From contig DATJZY010000031.1 of NCBI GenBank assembly GCA_035577985.1, positions 1 through 57,046 of the forward strand: 57,046 bases of DNA. Direction: 5' to 3'. Of this stretch, positions 33,778 to 42,392 are shown piece by piece. Every line of letters starts with the position of its first letter. Position 1 is the first letter of the stretch. A program made the position numbers and the translations under genes. Origin of the DNA: Candidatus Eisenbacteria bacterium (GTDB lineage: Bacteria; Desulfobacterota; Binatia; DP-6). The notes beneath the pieces were generated by a model. The model was given only the letters and a program-made list of their open reading frames with translations. It had not been told where the DNA came from and made no database searches.

Positions 33778-35874
33778 GTGCCAGACCCAATCGTCGAAGA
33801 AGAGCTGAGGCTGCTCGCGGAGGTGAGCGCGCGTCTCGACGCGACCGCGCCGGAGCACGCGCCATCCGAGACGTCGCTCGTGAAGGAGCTGGAGCACCTG
33901 CGCGACTCGATCCGCGACGGCGGCACGAAGGAGGAGGATCGTGGGGCGCTCGTGCACCAGTTCGATCGGCATTCGGCGCTGCTCAAGCAGCTCCGCACCG
34001 CCGAGCGCGCAGCGGCCGTCGACACCGCGTCGCCCTACTTCGCGCACCTGCGCCTCCGCGAGAACCGCGCCGTGCAGGAGATCCTCATCGGGAAGACGAC
34101 GCGCCTGCTGCCCGGCTATCCGATCGTCGACTGGCGGAACGCGCCCATCTCGCGCGTCTTCTATCGCTACCGCCAGGGCGAGGAATACGAGGAGGAGATC
34201 GCGGGCCGCGTGAAGGAAGGCGTCGTGCTCGCGCGCCGCACGGTGTCGATCCGCGATCGGCAGCTCCGCCGCGTCGACGCGCCCGAGGGGATCTTCCAGA
34301 CGGACGACGGCACGGAGGGCGGCTGGCAGCGGCTCGAGCGCGAGCCGGCACGCCTCGCGGGCGGACAGGGGTCGGCGCTCCGCGCGCACGGCGCCGACGA
34401 GATCGCGGCGCGCTCGCTGGGTACGGGCGGGCGCGGCCTGCGCCGGCGCGCCGACAAGCACCTGCCGGACATCGCAGGGCTGATCGATTCCACGCAGTTC
34501 GACCTCATCACCAAACCATCGTCGGGCTTCGTGGTGATCCGCGGCACGGCCGGCTCCGGCAAGACCACGGTCGCGCTCCACCGCATCGCATACCTCGCCT
34601 ACGACGATCCGCGCATCGATTCGCCCGACACGCTCTTCGTCGTGTTCTCGCAGGCGCTGCGCGACTACGTGAGCCACGTGCTCCCGGCCCTGCAGGTGAA
34701 CCGCGTGCAGGTGCGGGCGTTCCACGAGTGGGCGTCCGACGTCGTGCGGCGCCTCTTCCCGCGCCTGCCCCACACGATACGGGACACCACGCCCGCCGTC
34801 GTGCATCGCCTGAAGCTCCATCCCGTGCTGATGGTGGCGCTCGAGCGCCACGTCCACGCCACGCCGGGGAAGGCGTCGGCGCGCCAGGTGGTCGACGACT
34901 GGGGCAGCACGCTCATGAACCTGACGCTCCTCGAGGAGGTCGTCGCCGCCGAAGCGCCGGGCACCTTCAGCAGCGAGGAGCTCCGGCGCGCGACCGACTG
35001 GTGCCGAGTGCGCCACGAGGAGCTGACGGCGTTCCTTGCCGGCGACGACGCGGTGCAGGCCGAGATCGACGAGGCCGACGAGGCCCTCCTGCTCTATGCG
35101 TGGGAGCTGCGCGTGGGCGCGCTGCCCGGACGCGGCGAGCGGCCGCTCCGCTACCGGCACATCGCCGTCGACGAGGTGCAGGACTTCGCGCCGATCGAGG
35201 TCCGCGTGCTGCTCGGGTGCCTCGACGAGCGCAAGAGCATCACGCTCGCGGGCGACACCCAGCAGGCCATCGTAGAGCACGGCGGCTTCCGGTCGTGGTC
35301 GGAGTTCCTGGGCCGGCTCGGGCTCGACGGCACCGAGGTCAGCACGCTCGAGGTGAGCTACCGCTGCACGCACGAGATCGCGAGCTTCGCGGTTGCCCTC
35401 CTGGGTGACCTGCGCGAGGACGCGACGCCGCCCAAGACGGTGCGCTCCGGCCCGGTCATCGAGCTCTTCCGCTTCACGGACCACGGCGCGTGCGTTGGAT
35501 GGCTGTCCGATGCGTTGAAGGAGCTGGTCGCCGCCGAGCCGCTGGCGTCGGTCGCGATCCTCACGCCGTCGGCGGAGCTGTCGAAGCTCTATTTCAGCGG
35601 CCTGCAGACGAGCGAGACGCCGCGCCTGCGCCTGGTCGAGCACCAGAACTTCACCTTTGCTCCCGGCATCGAGGTGACCGAGGTCGAGCAGGTGAAGGGC
35701 CTCGAGTTCGACTACGTCGTGGTGGTCGAGGCGAGCTCGACGAGCTACCCCGACACGGCGACGTCGCGCCGGCGGCTGCACGTGGCGGCGACGCGCGCGG
35801 TGCACCAGCTCTGGCTGACGAGCGTGGGCACGCCGGCGGTCGCGGTGCGCGAGCAGCTCACGGCCCAGGGCTAG
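33778..35874 (+). CDS. HelD/UvrD-like superfamily 1 helicase-ATPase
   Basis: A 698-residue protein starting at GTG 33778. Superfamily 1A motifs are in order: Walker A GTAGSGKT at 256-263, motif II VDEVQDF, motif III GDTQQAIVEHGG, motif IV YRCTHEIA, motif V EQVKGLEFDYVVV and motif VI HVAATRAVHQLW. The N-terminal 230 residues do not look like UvrD: a helical hairpin (about 1-80) precedes RLLPGYPIVDWRNAPISRVFYRY and a beta-rich segment, an arrangement known from HelD RNA polymerase-recycling ATPases and related UvrD-like proteins. Its role could be transcription recycling or DNA repair. A strong terminator follows 5 bases after the stop. Confidence 0.85.
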   Translation: MPDPIVEEELRLLAEVSARLDATAPEHAPSETSLVKELEHLRDSIRDGGTKEEDRGALVHQFDRHSALLKQLRTAERAAAVDTASPYFAHLRLRENRAVQEILIGKTTRLLPGYPIVDWRNAPISRVFYRYRQGEEYEEEIAGRVKEGVVLARRTVSIRDRQLRRVDAPEGIFQTDDGTEGGWQRLEREPARLAGGQGSALRAHGADEIAARSLGTGGRGLRRRADKHLPDIAGLIDSTQFDLITKPSSGFVVIRGTAGSGKTTVALHRIAYLAYDDPRIDSPDTLFVVFSQALRDYVSHVLPALQVNRVQVRAFHEWASDVVRRLFPRLPHTIRDTTPAVVHRLKLHPVLMVALERHVHATPGKASARQVVDDWGSTLMNLTLLEEVVAAEAPGTFSSEELRRATDWCRVRHEELTAFLAGDDAVQAEIDEADEALLLYAWELRVGALPGRGERPLRYRHIAVDEVQDFAPIEVRVLLGCLDERKSITLAGDTQQAIVEHGGFRSWSEFLGRLGLDGTEVSTLEVSYRCTHEIASFAVALLGDLREDATPPKTVRSGPVIELFRFTDHGACVGWLSDALKELVAAEPLASVAILTPSAELSKLYFSGLQTSETPRLRLVEHQNFTFAPGIEVTEVEQVKGLEFDYVVVVEASSTSYPDTATSRRRLHVAATRAVHQLWLTSVGTPAVAVREQLTAQG

Positions 35875-35879
35875 AAAGG

Positions 35880-35906
35880 CCGACCCAAGACGGAGTCTTG
35901 GGTCGG
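35880..35906. terminator. Perfect 12-bp terminator hairpin between convergent genes
   Basis: CCGACCCAAGAC (35880-35891) and GTCTTGGGTCGG (35895-35906) form a perfect 12-bp stem with a GGA loop. It lies between the HelD-like gene (ends 35874) and the Rieske oxygenase gene (minus strand, ends 35911). On the minus strand the stem is followed by CCTTTCT, a partial T-tract, so it suits the oxygenase transcript best but can serve both. Confidence 0.85.
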
Positions 35907-35910
35907 TCGC

Positions 35911-37191
35911 CTAGGGCGCGTCGAGGTAGCTCTCGAGCGTACGGTGGAAGTGCCGGATGCGGCGCTCCTGCCGCCCGAGCAGCAGGCCCTCGAACGCGCG
36001 CGAGCGCATGCCGGCCTGGACGCGCGGCAGGTTGTGGAGGTCCTGGTCGAGGACGATGCCGAGCGAGGTGCCGCCCTGCACGTCGCGGCGGTGCGCCGGC
36101 CGCTCGCGCGGCCCGAGGCTCTCGGGCCAGCGCATGTAGTCCTGGAAGTCGAAGAGCATCTTCTGCGGATCGGTCGGATGCGGCCGGTGGCGGAAAAGCC
36201 AGAAGCCGCGGCCGTGGATGTTGAGCGTCACGTTCGGAAAGATCGTGTAGTGGTAGTCGTCGAGCATCTGCTCGTCGCGCAGCGCCGAGAGGTCCATGCC
36301 GAGATCGGCGGCGACCTTGCGGGTGGCCGCGATCGCCGCGGGCTTCACGTCGGCGGCCGTGCCTTCGAACGTCTCGGGGTCGATGCCGGATCCCCGCAGG
36401 ATGATGTCGCCGAGCCAGCGCGGGACGCGATTCGATTTGCCCAGGCGCGGGCTCGGCGTGCCGACGGGATAGATGAAGCGGCTGTGCTTGCCGTAGAGGT
36501 CGATCTGCACGTTCACGTCGTCGGAGTACTCGAGCAGCTCGGGGTGCGTTCCCTGGACGTGGTACGCTTCGTTGAACGCGTCGACGCACGTCTTCCAGTT
36601 GCAGTCGAGCTCGAGCGTCACGTCGTCGACCAGGACGTGCTCCTCGAAGTTGTACGGCGCCAGGTGCTCGGGGATGACGCCGAGATACTCGGCGAGCGGC
36701 TCCGCGGCGGGATCGAGCGTGACCCACACGAAGCCGCCCCACGTCTCGCAGCGCACGGGTCCCAGCCGGAGCCCCGGCGGCAGGCCCTGCGTGAAGTCCT
36801 CCGCGTCGGTCGCGTGCCGCAGCGTGCCGTCCAGGTTCCACTCCCAGGCGTGATAGCGGCAGCTGAACGTCGGTGAGCTGCCCCGCCCCGGCTCGCACAG
36901 CCGGTTCCCGCGGTGCAAGCAGACGTTGTAGTGCGCGTGGAGCGCGCCGGCGCGGTCACGCGCGACGATGATCGACTCCGGCCCGATCTCGAACGTGAAC
37001 CAGTCGCCCGGATTGGCCACGTCGGCCTCGGGGCCGGCGAAGAGCCATACTCGCGTCCACATGCGATCCCACTCGAGCCGGGCGAAGTCGGGCGAGGTGT
37101 AGCGCTCCTTGGGGATCAGCTCGGTGCCGAGGTCGGGCTCGATGGTCTTTTCCGTCGGGGTCGGGCGGATCGGCGTCGGCCGAGTGGACAT
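35911..37191 (-). CDS. Rieske non-haem iron oxygenase, large (alpha) subunit
   Basis: A 426-residue protein. The Rieske [2Fe-2S] site is C91-x-H93 (CLHRG) and C111-x2-H114 (CRYHAWEW). The mononuclear iron ligands are H211 and H216 in NEAYHVQGTHP. The bridging residue three positions before H211, aspartate in naphthalene dioxygenase, is glutamate E208 here, as in carnitine/quaternary-amine oxygenases. No small subunit, ferredoxin or reductase gene is adjacent, so electrons must come from elsewhere. ATG 37191 (MSTRPTP) is preferred; the longer reading adds an improbable leader. The substrate is unknown. Confidence 0.92.
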   Translation of the reverse strand: MSTRPTPIRPTPTEKTIEPDLGTELIPKERYTSPDFARLEWDRMWTRVWLFAGPEADVANPGDWFTFEIGPESIIVARDRAGALHAHYNVCLHRGNRLCEPGRGSSPTFSCRYHAWEWNLDGTLRHATDAEDFTQGLPPGLRLGPVRCETWGGFVWVTLDPAAEPLAEYLGVIPEHLAPYNFEEHVLVDDVTLELDCNWKTCVDAFNEAYHVQGTHPELLEYSDDVNVQIDLYGKHSRFIYPVGTPSPRLGKSNRVPRWLGDIILRGSGIDPETFEGTAADVKPAAIAATRKVAADLGMDLSALRDEQMLDDYHYTIFPNVTLNIHGRGFWLFRHRPHPTDPQKMLFDFQDYMRWPESLGPRERPAHRRDVQGGTSLGIVLDQDLHNLPRVQAGMRSRAFEGLLLGRQERRIRHFHRTLESYLDAP

Positions 37192-37205
37192 GAAAGGGGG
37201 GATAG

Positions 37206-37328
37206 CATGGCACGCAGGAATGGGACCAGCACCACGACTTCGAGGTCGACACAACCGCGCGCGCTCCCGACGTCGCCGCAGGAGCGATCATCGCGTTCGT
37301 GCGGGGTACCCTCGCGGGACCGACGTAG
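37206..37328 (+). pseudogene. Probable 3' remnant of a chloramphenicol-phosphotransferase-like kinase gene
   Basis: A 40-codon open stretch lies between two in-frame TAG codons (37203-37205 and 37326-37328). It has strongly GC-rich third positions, like coding DNA in this genome, and no start codon. Its translation contains QHHDFEVDTTARAPDVAAG and AIIAFVRG. This resembles the C-terminal tail of CPT-type small-molecule kinases (pattern H-x-Y-D-L-E-V-D-T-S...A-x-x-I). The rest of such a gene would lie upstream, where the divergent Rieske oxygenase gene now begins. I read it as the truncated end of a lost gene; similarity is from memory of the family pattern. Confidence 0.4.
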
Positions 37329-37513
37329 ATCGGCGCCAGGAGACCCCGAGCGCTCGACGCACCCGTCCTTTTCCTCGCGCGCCGCAGCACGCCTCCACCT
37401 CGTCGACTTGGCACCAAATGGCAAGCTGACGCCCGCAACATCTGCTACGCCATCGGCGTGCTCGGCCGTGTGCATCCACGACGGCCGGCTCGAACCGAAC
37501 TGGAGGACTGACG
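37329..37513. other. Intergenic stretch before the Cys-rich secreted protein gene
   Basis: Together with the remnant at 37206, this is the only stretch above 300 bases without an intact gene (37192-37513). I find no convincing ORF, hairpin or strong promoter. It holds the ribosome-binding site GGAGG about 7 bases before the ATG at 37514 and presumably the promoter of that gene. A TTGGCAC-like box near 37410 lacks the second half needed for a sigma-54 promoter. Confidence 0.5.
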
Positions 37514-37744
37514 ATGGCGACGAGAATTCTGCTCCTGGCGGGTCTGCTGGCGCTCGGGGCGTCGGCTGCGATCGCGCGAGCCGCCGAGCATCCCGTGCTG
37601 ACGGCGTGCAAACCCGACATTGCGCACTTCTGCAGCAACGTTCCGCCCGGCCAGGGTCGGATCAAGGAGTGCATGAAGGCGCACCTGCCGGAGCTGTCGG
37701 AGCCCTGCAAAGAGGCGCTCTTCCAGGCCTGGCTGAAGCAGTGA
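37514..37744 (+). CDS. Small secreted cysteine-rich repeat protein
   Basis: A 76-residue protein with a signal peptide (1-23, LLLAGLLALGASAAIARA). A single mature domain follows with four cysteines: C32, C40, C53 and C65. The pattern C-K-x-D-I-x-x-F-C...I-x-x-C-x-x-x-H-x-x-x-L-S-x-x-C matches the cysteine-rich GLG1/Cys-rich-FGFR repeat (PF00839 type), which bacteria often encode as short exported proteins. It should form two disulfides in the periplasm. The function of the bacterial forms is unknown. It has a good GGAGG site. It converges with the pyrophosphatase gene (40-base gap). Confidence 0.85.
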   Translation: MATRILLLAGLLALGASAAIARAAEHPVLTACKPDIAHFCSNVPPGQGRIKECMKAHLPELSEPCKEALFQAWLKQ

Positions 37745-37784
37745 CGCCGCACGCCGGGCTCGCCGCCCGGCGCCGACGCGAGCG

Positions 37785-40196
37785 CTACTCCGCCGCGCCG
37801 ATCCGCATTCCGTAGAACGACCGGTACACGAACACGGTCGAGCACAGGAAGAAGACGACCGCGAGCAGGCGGCTCGTGCCTGCATTCATCGAGATCGCGA
37901 GCTCGACGGCGAGGAGGCCGAAGAGCGTCGTGAACTTGATGACGGGGTTCAGCGCGACCGACGACGTGTCCTTGAACGGGTCGCCCACCGTGTCGCCGAC
38001 CACGCACGCGGCGTGGAGGTCGGTCCCCTTCTGCTTGAGGTCGACCTCGACGACTTTCTTGGCGTTGTCCCACGCGCCGCCGGCGTTCGCCATGAACAGC
38101 GCCTGGTAGAGGCCGAAGAGCGCGATCGAGATCAGGTAGCCGACGAAGAAAAACGGCTCGACGCAGGCGAAGGCCAGGGTCGAGAAGAAGACCGCGAGGA
38201 AGAGGTTGAACATGCCCTTCTGGGCGTACTGCGTGCAGATGGCGACGACCTTCTTCGAGTCCTCGACCGACGCCTTCTCCACGCCTTCGAGCTTGATGTT
38301 GCGCTTGATGAACTCGACGGCGCGGTAGGCCCCCGTTGCGACGGCCTGGATGGCACCGCCGGTGAACCAGAACACGACCGCGCCGCCGGCCACGAGGCCC
38401 AGCAGGAAGGGCGCGTGCATGAGCGAAAGCTTGTCCATGCCGGTCTTGAGGCCGTCCGTGAGCGTCATGATGATCGAGAAGATCATCGTCGTCGCCCCGA
38501 CGACCGCGGTTCCGATCAGCACCGGCTTCGCCGTCGCTTTGAACGTGTTGCCCGCCCCGTCGTTCGATTCGAGGTAGTGCTTGGCCCGATCGAAGTTCGG
38601 CGTGAAGCCGAAGTCGCGCTGGATCTCCTGGCCGACGTTCGGGATGGTCTCGATCAGCGACAGCTCGTAGACCGACTGGGCGTTGTCCGTGACCGGCCCG
38701 TACGAGTCGACCGCGATCGTCACCGGGCCCATGCCGAGGAACCCGAACGCGACGAGCCCGAACGCGAACACCGGAGCCGGCGTGACGCCGCCCGGTCCCG
38801 TGATGAAGAGCGCCTCCACGCCCTGCGTGCTCATGATGAAGCCGAGGCCCATGAGGCCGAGGATCACCATGCCGAGCCAGTAGGCCGAGAAGTTGCCGGC
38901 GATGAGCCCCGACAGGATGTTGAGCGACGCCCCGCCCTCGCGCGACGCGGTCACGACCTCGCGCACGTGGCCCGACTCGGTGGACGTGAAGATCTTCACC
39001 ACCTCGGGGATGACCGCGCCCGCGAGCGTGCCACACGAGATGATGACCGACAGCTTCCACCACAGCGTCCCGTCGCCGAGGCCGCCGATCAGCAGCTTCG
39101 AGACGATGAATGTCGCGGCGATCGAGACGACCGACGTGAGCCACACGAGGAACGTGAGGGGGTGCTCGAAGTTCATGTCGTTCGCGTCGGCGTAGCGGCC
39201 GCGCTGGATGACGCCGTTGAGCCAGTACGAGCCGCCGCTCGAGAGCACCATCACGAGGCGCATCACGAAGATCCACACGAGCAGGTGCGCCTGCACCGCG
39301 GCTTCGGGCGTAGCGAGCAGGATGAACGTGATGAGGGCGACGCCCGTGACGCCGTAGGTCTCGAAACCGTCGGCCGAGGGGCCGACGGAGTCGCCCGCGT
39401 TGTCGCCCGTGCAGTCGGCGATGACGCCCGGGTTCCGCGCGTCGTCCTCCTTGATGTTGAAGACGATCTTCATGAGGTCCGACCCGATATCGGCGATCTT
39501 CGTGAAGATGCCGCCGGCGATGCGCAGCGCGGCAGCGCCCAGCGACTCCCCGATGGCGAAGCCGATGAAGCACGGCCCGGCGTAGTCCGACGGCACGCCG
39601 AGCAGGATGAAGAGCATGATCGCGAGCTCGGTCACGATGAGCAGCATGCCGATCGACATGCCGGCCTGGAGCGGGATCGCGTAGGTCGGGTAGGGCTTGC
39701 CCTTGAGCGCCGCGAACGCCGTCCGCGAGTTCGCGAACGTGTTCACGCGGATGCCGAACCACGCGACGCCGCAGCTCCCGGCGATGCCGACGAGGCTGAA
39801 GACGAGGATGGTGATGACCTTCACCCACGGCAGGTGCGCGCCCTCGTGGTCGACGGCGAGGAACTTGAAGTAGACGACCATGATCGCCGAGATGAAGACC
39901 CAGAGAATTCCGATGAAGCGGATCTGCGTCAGCAGGTACGTCTTGCAGGTCTCGTAGATCAGCTCCGAGATCTCCTTCATCGCGCGATGCACGGGCAACC
40001 TCGAGAGCGCCATGAACTGGGCGATGCCGAACGCAAGGCCGAGACCGCACACGACGATGCCGAGCCACAGGAGCAGGCTGCGGCCGTCGCCGAGGGGCGG
40101 CAGGACGAGGCTGGCCTCGCTCGCGAGAGCCACGGCGGGCAGCAGGGCGGCCGTGACGGCCGCGAGCACAACGGTGGTCACACGTGGGAATCGCAT
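37785..40196 (-). CDS. hppA: Membrane-bound ion-translocating pyrophosphatase, divergent type
   Basis: An 803-residue polytopic protein with a cleavable-looking leader (1-25) and about sixteen transmembrane segments. It couples pyrophosphate hydrolysis to H+ and/or Na+ pumping. Substrate-site motifs are present but altered: FTKIADIGSDLMKIV (about 231-245, usually DVGADLVGKVE), KEDDARNP at 249-256 and DCTGDNAGD at 261-269 (usually DNVGDNVGD), and a C-terminal GDTVGDPFKDT. GAGNTFKATAK carries lysine where K+-dependent enzymes have alanine, suggesting K+ independence. ATG 40196 follows GGAGAAGG; longer readings lack a leader. It stands alone and is divergent from the coiled-coil protein gene. 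Confidence 0.92.
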   Translation of the reverse strand: MRFPRVTTVVLAAVTAALLPAVALASEASLVLPPLGDGRSLLLWLGIVVCGLGLAFGIAQFMALSRLPVHRAMKEISELIYETCKTYLLTQIRFIGILWVFISAIMVVYFKFLAVDHEGAHLPWVKVITILVFSLVGIAGSCGVAWFGIRVNTFANSRTAFAALKGKPYPTYAIPLQAGMSIGMLLIVTELAIMLFILLGVPSDYAGPCFIGFAIGESLGAAALRIAGGIFTKIADIGSDLMKIVFNIKEDDARNPGVIADCTGDNAGDSVGPSADGFETYGVTGVALITFILLATPEAAVQAHLLVWIFVMRLVMVLSSGGSYWLNGVIQRGRYADANDMNFEHPLTFLVWLTSVVSIAATFIVSKLLIGGLGDGTLWWKLSVIISCGTLAGAVIPEVVKIFTSTESGHVREVVTASREGGASLNILSGLIAGNFSAYWLGMVILGLMGLGFIMSTQGVEALFITGPGGVTPAPVFAFGLVAFGFLGMGPVTIAVDSYGPVTDNAQSVYELSLIETIPNVGQEIQRDFGFTPNFDRAKHYLESNDGAGNTFKATAKPVLIGTAVVGATTMIFSIIMTLTDGLKTGMDKLSLMHAPFLLGLVAGGAVVFWFTGGAIQAVATGAYRAVEFIKRNIKLEGVEKASVEDSKKVVAICTQYAQKGMFNLFLAVFFSTLAFACVEPFFFVGYLISIALFGLYQALFMANAGGAWDNAKKVVEVDLKQKGTDLHAACVVGDTVGDPFKDTSSVALNPVIKFTTLFGLLAVELAISMNAGTSRLLAVVFFLCSTVFVYRSFYGMRIGAAE

Positions 40197-40445
40197 ACGG
40201 GCACCTTCTCCAAACAAACGAGGTCCAGTCGGTGCGATCTGACTGAATCCCCGCGGGTTTCGAGTGGTTGGCCGCCCGCGACCCACCGCGGACGCTTCAT
40301 CACACTCTACGGGGGCGAGGTCCTAGCATCGGCCCCGGGGGATTGTCGAGTGGGCGACGCCGTCGGCGACCCGGGGTCAAATCGCTGACACGACCCGTTT
40401 TCGACCGGCCTTCTCACTCACCGATCTACCTTCTACCTTGGAGGC

Positions 40446-42383
40446 GTGAACGACTCCCCCGACATGCGCGATATCGTAGAGCACGGGACGAACGGCGCGG
40501 CGTCGCGCGATACCGTGAGCGCTGCGGGTCTTGCCGCGGTGCGCGAAGCGACGAGGGAGATCGTTCGGGTCGTGCAGATGACGGCCGCGCAGGCAGTCGA
40601 CGCCGTATCGTTCGCGTCGATCGCGCGCTCGCTCGTACCCGAGCTCGCGCAGGTCTACGAGCAGCGCGACGTGATGGGTCGCGAGCTCCATGCGCTCCGC
40701 GACCGCATCGCGGATCTCGAGGCGCGTGCGGCGGCGCACGCCGCCGAGCGCGTGATGTTCGAGTCGCGCGTGGCGACCGAGCGCCAGAAGGCCGAATTGC
40801 ACGCGCAGGAGCTGGACCGCTGCAAGGACGAGCTCACGCAAGTGAAGATCCAGGAGCAGCGGCTGCGCGTCGAGGTGGACGCCGCAACGATCCGCGCCCA
40901 GGCCGACCGCGAGGAGACGATGCGCCTCACGCGCGAGATCCTCCAGGCCGAGGAGGACGCGCGCTGCGGCGCCGTCGGCGAGCTCGAGTCGGTGCGTGAA
41001 GCGCTCGCGACCGAGCAGCGGCGCGTGTCCTCGATGAGCCAGGAGCTGGCGCGCGCCGTCGAGCGCGCGACCGAGTCGGAGGCCGAGCTCTTGCGCATGC
41101 GCCAGCAGCGCGAGGCGGGCGAGAACGGCCCCGTCCCGGTCGAGATCGAGCGCATGCGCGCGATCATGGTCGAGACCGAGCGCGAGCTACTCGCAGCGAA
41201 GGGCGCACACGAGCAGGCGCGGAAGCAGATCGACAAGCTGTCGTCGGACCACAACGAAGTCGTCATGAAGCACGCCCAGGCCGTCGCCCGGCTGACCGAG
41301 GCCACCGAGCGCGAGGCGCGCCTTCGCTTGCAGATCGCGAGCCTCGAGGAGCAGGTGCGTGCGCACGAGGAGGCCGCGGCACACGAAGCGACGCCCGTGC
41401 AGGAAGCGCCTGCGCCGACGATGCTGCTGGAAGTGAAACCGCTCGTGACCTTCGTGCCGACGCCGGTGGTCGAGCCCGACGCCCCCGAGCCGATCGGGGA
41501 CGAGGAGCCCCCGACCGTCTCCCCGATCGTTGCGAGCGATCCCGCCGAAGAGCCGATCTCGACGTTCTCGCCGAAGTTCGCTTCGAGCGATCCCGTCGAG
41601 GAGGAAGTCCTGGCTCCCGTGGCGGACGACGTGGAGCCGGAGCCTGCCGTCGTTCCCGACGCCGAGCCGGCGGAGCCATCGTACGAGCCCGAGCCCGTCG
41701 CCCCGCAGGTCGCCGGTGGCCCCAAGGTCGGCATCATCGACGCGACCGAGGGCTGGGAGGCTCCGGTCGGCGTCGAAGCACACGCGCTGCCCGCCCGGCC
41801 CGAGGTGTGCGATCGCGTCAACGAGCTCACACCCGACTGCTGTGTCGTGAACATCGCGGCGCCCGGAGCAGTCGAGGCCGCGGTCGCGCTGCGCGCCGCG
41901 AAGATCGCGACGCCGCTCTGGTGCTGCGTGGCGGACGGCGATCGCGCGCTGTCGCTCGGCCGCTTCGAGGTCATCGCGCGGCCGATCGATCCGCAGAGCG
42001 TCCACGCCCAGCTCGCGCCGCTCGCGCCGCAGGGCGCAAAGGTCATCATGGTGGGCTCCGACGGCGCCGCGCTGATTCCGCTCCGCGAGGGGCTCCTCCA
42101 AGGCGGCATGCTGGTTCGCACGGCGTGGAACCTGAAGCAGGCTTCCGATCTCGCCGCCGGCGCCAACGTGGTGATCCTCGACCTGGCGTCCGAGTCGGCC
42201 GCGGCCGGGAAGTTCATCGTCGATCTCGCCGCGCGCGAGAACGCGCCCCTCATCGTCCTCATTCCCGGGCTCGAGAAGCACCAGAAGGACTTCGTCAGCG
42301 GGCTCGCGCCGGTCGTGGCGGAGGCCGCCACGGGCGCGCGGACGGACGTCGTGCAGGCCGCCTCGGCGGCGACCGCTGGCTGA
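40446..42383 (+). CDS. Coiled-coil protein with two C-terminal degenerate receiver-like domains
   Basis: A 645-residue protein with no close relative I recognise. Layout: a helical N-terminus (about 20-70), a long coiled coil (about 70-315, heptad-like and rich in E/R/A/L), and a Pro/Glu/Val linker (about 316-424). Two tandem alpha/beta domains follow at about 425-528 (PKVGIIDATEGW ... CCVVNIAAPG) and 531-610 (AKVIMVGSDGAAL ... NVVILDLASES ... PLIVLIPG). They follow the CheY beta1-alpha1...beta3 pattern. The second keeps an aspartate (D579) at the phosphorylation position; the first has asparagine (N469). The start is uncertain: GTG 40446 has GGAGG only one base away, and ATG 40464 is an alternative. 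No membrane segment is visible. Confidence 0.75.
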   Translation: MNDSPDMRDIVEHGTNGAASRDTVSAAGLAAVREATREIVRVVQMTAAQAVDAVSFASIARSLVPELAQVYEQRDVMGRELHALRDRIADLEARAAAHAAERVMFESRVATERQKAELHAQELDRCKDELTQVKIQEQRLRVEVDAATIRAQADREETMRLTREILQAEEDARCGAVGELESVREALATEQRRVSSMSQELARAVERATESEAELLRMRQQREAGENGPVPVEIERMRAIMVETERELLAAKGAHEQARKQIDKLSSDHNEVVMKHAQAVARLTEATEREARLRLQIASLEEQVRAHEEAAAHEATPVQEAPAPTMLLEVKPLVTFVPTPVVEPDAPEPIGDEEPPTVSPIVASDPAEEPISTFSPKFASSDPVEEEVLAPVADDVEPEPAVVPDAEPAEPSYEPEPVAPQVAGGPKVGIIDATEGWEAPVGVEAHALPARPEVCDRVNELTPDCCVVNIAAPGAVEAAVALRAAKIATPLWCCVADGDRALSLGRFEVIARPIDPQSVHAQLAPLAPQGAKVIMVGSDGAALIPLREGLLQGGMLVRTAWNLKQASDLAAGANVVILDLASESAAAGKFIVDLAARENAPLIVLIPGLEKHQKDFVSGLAPVVAEAATGARTDVVQAASAATAG

Positions 42384-42392
42384 CCCGCCCCT

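Noticed and set aside
37400..37430. Sigma-54 promoter at TTGGCAC near 37410
   Set aside because: The -24-like half is present, but the -12 TTGC element is not at the required spacing on either strand.
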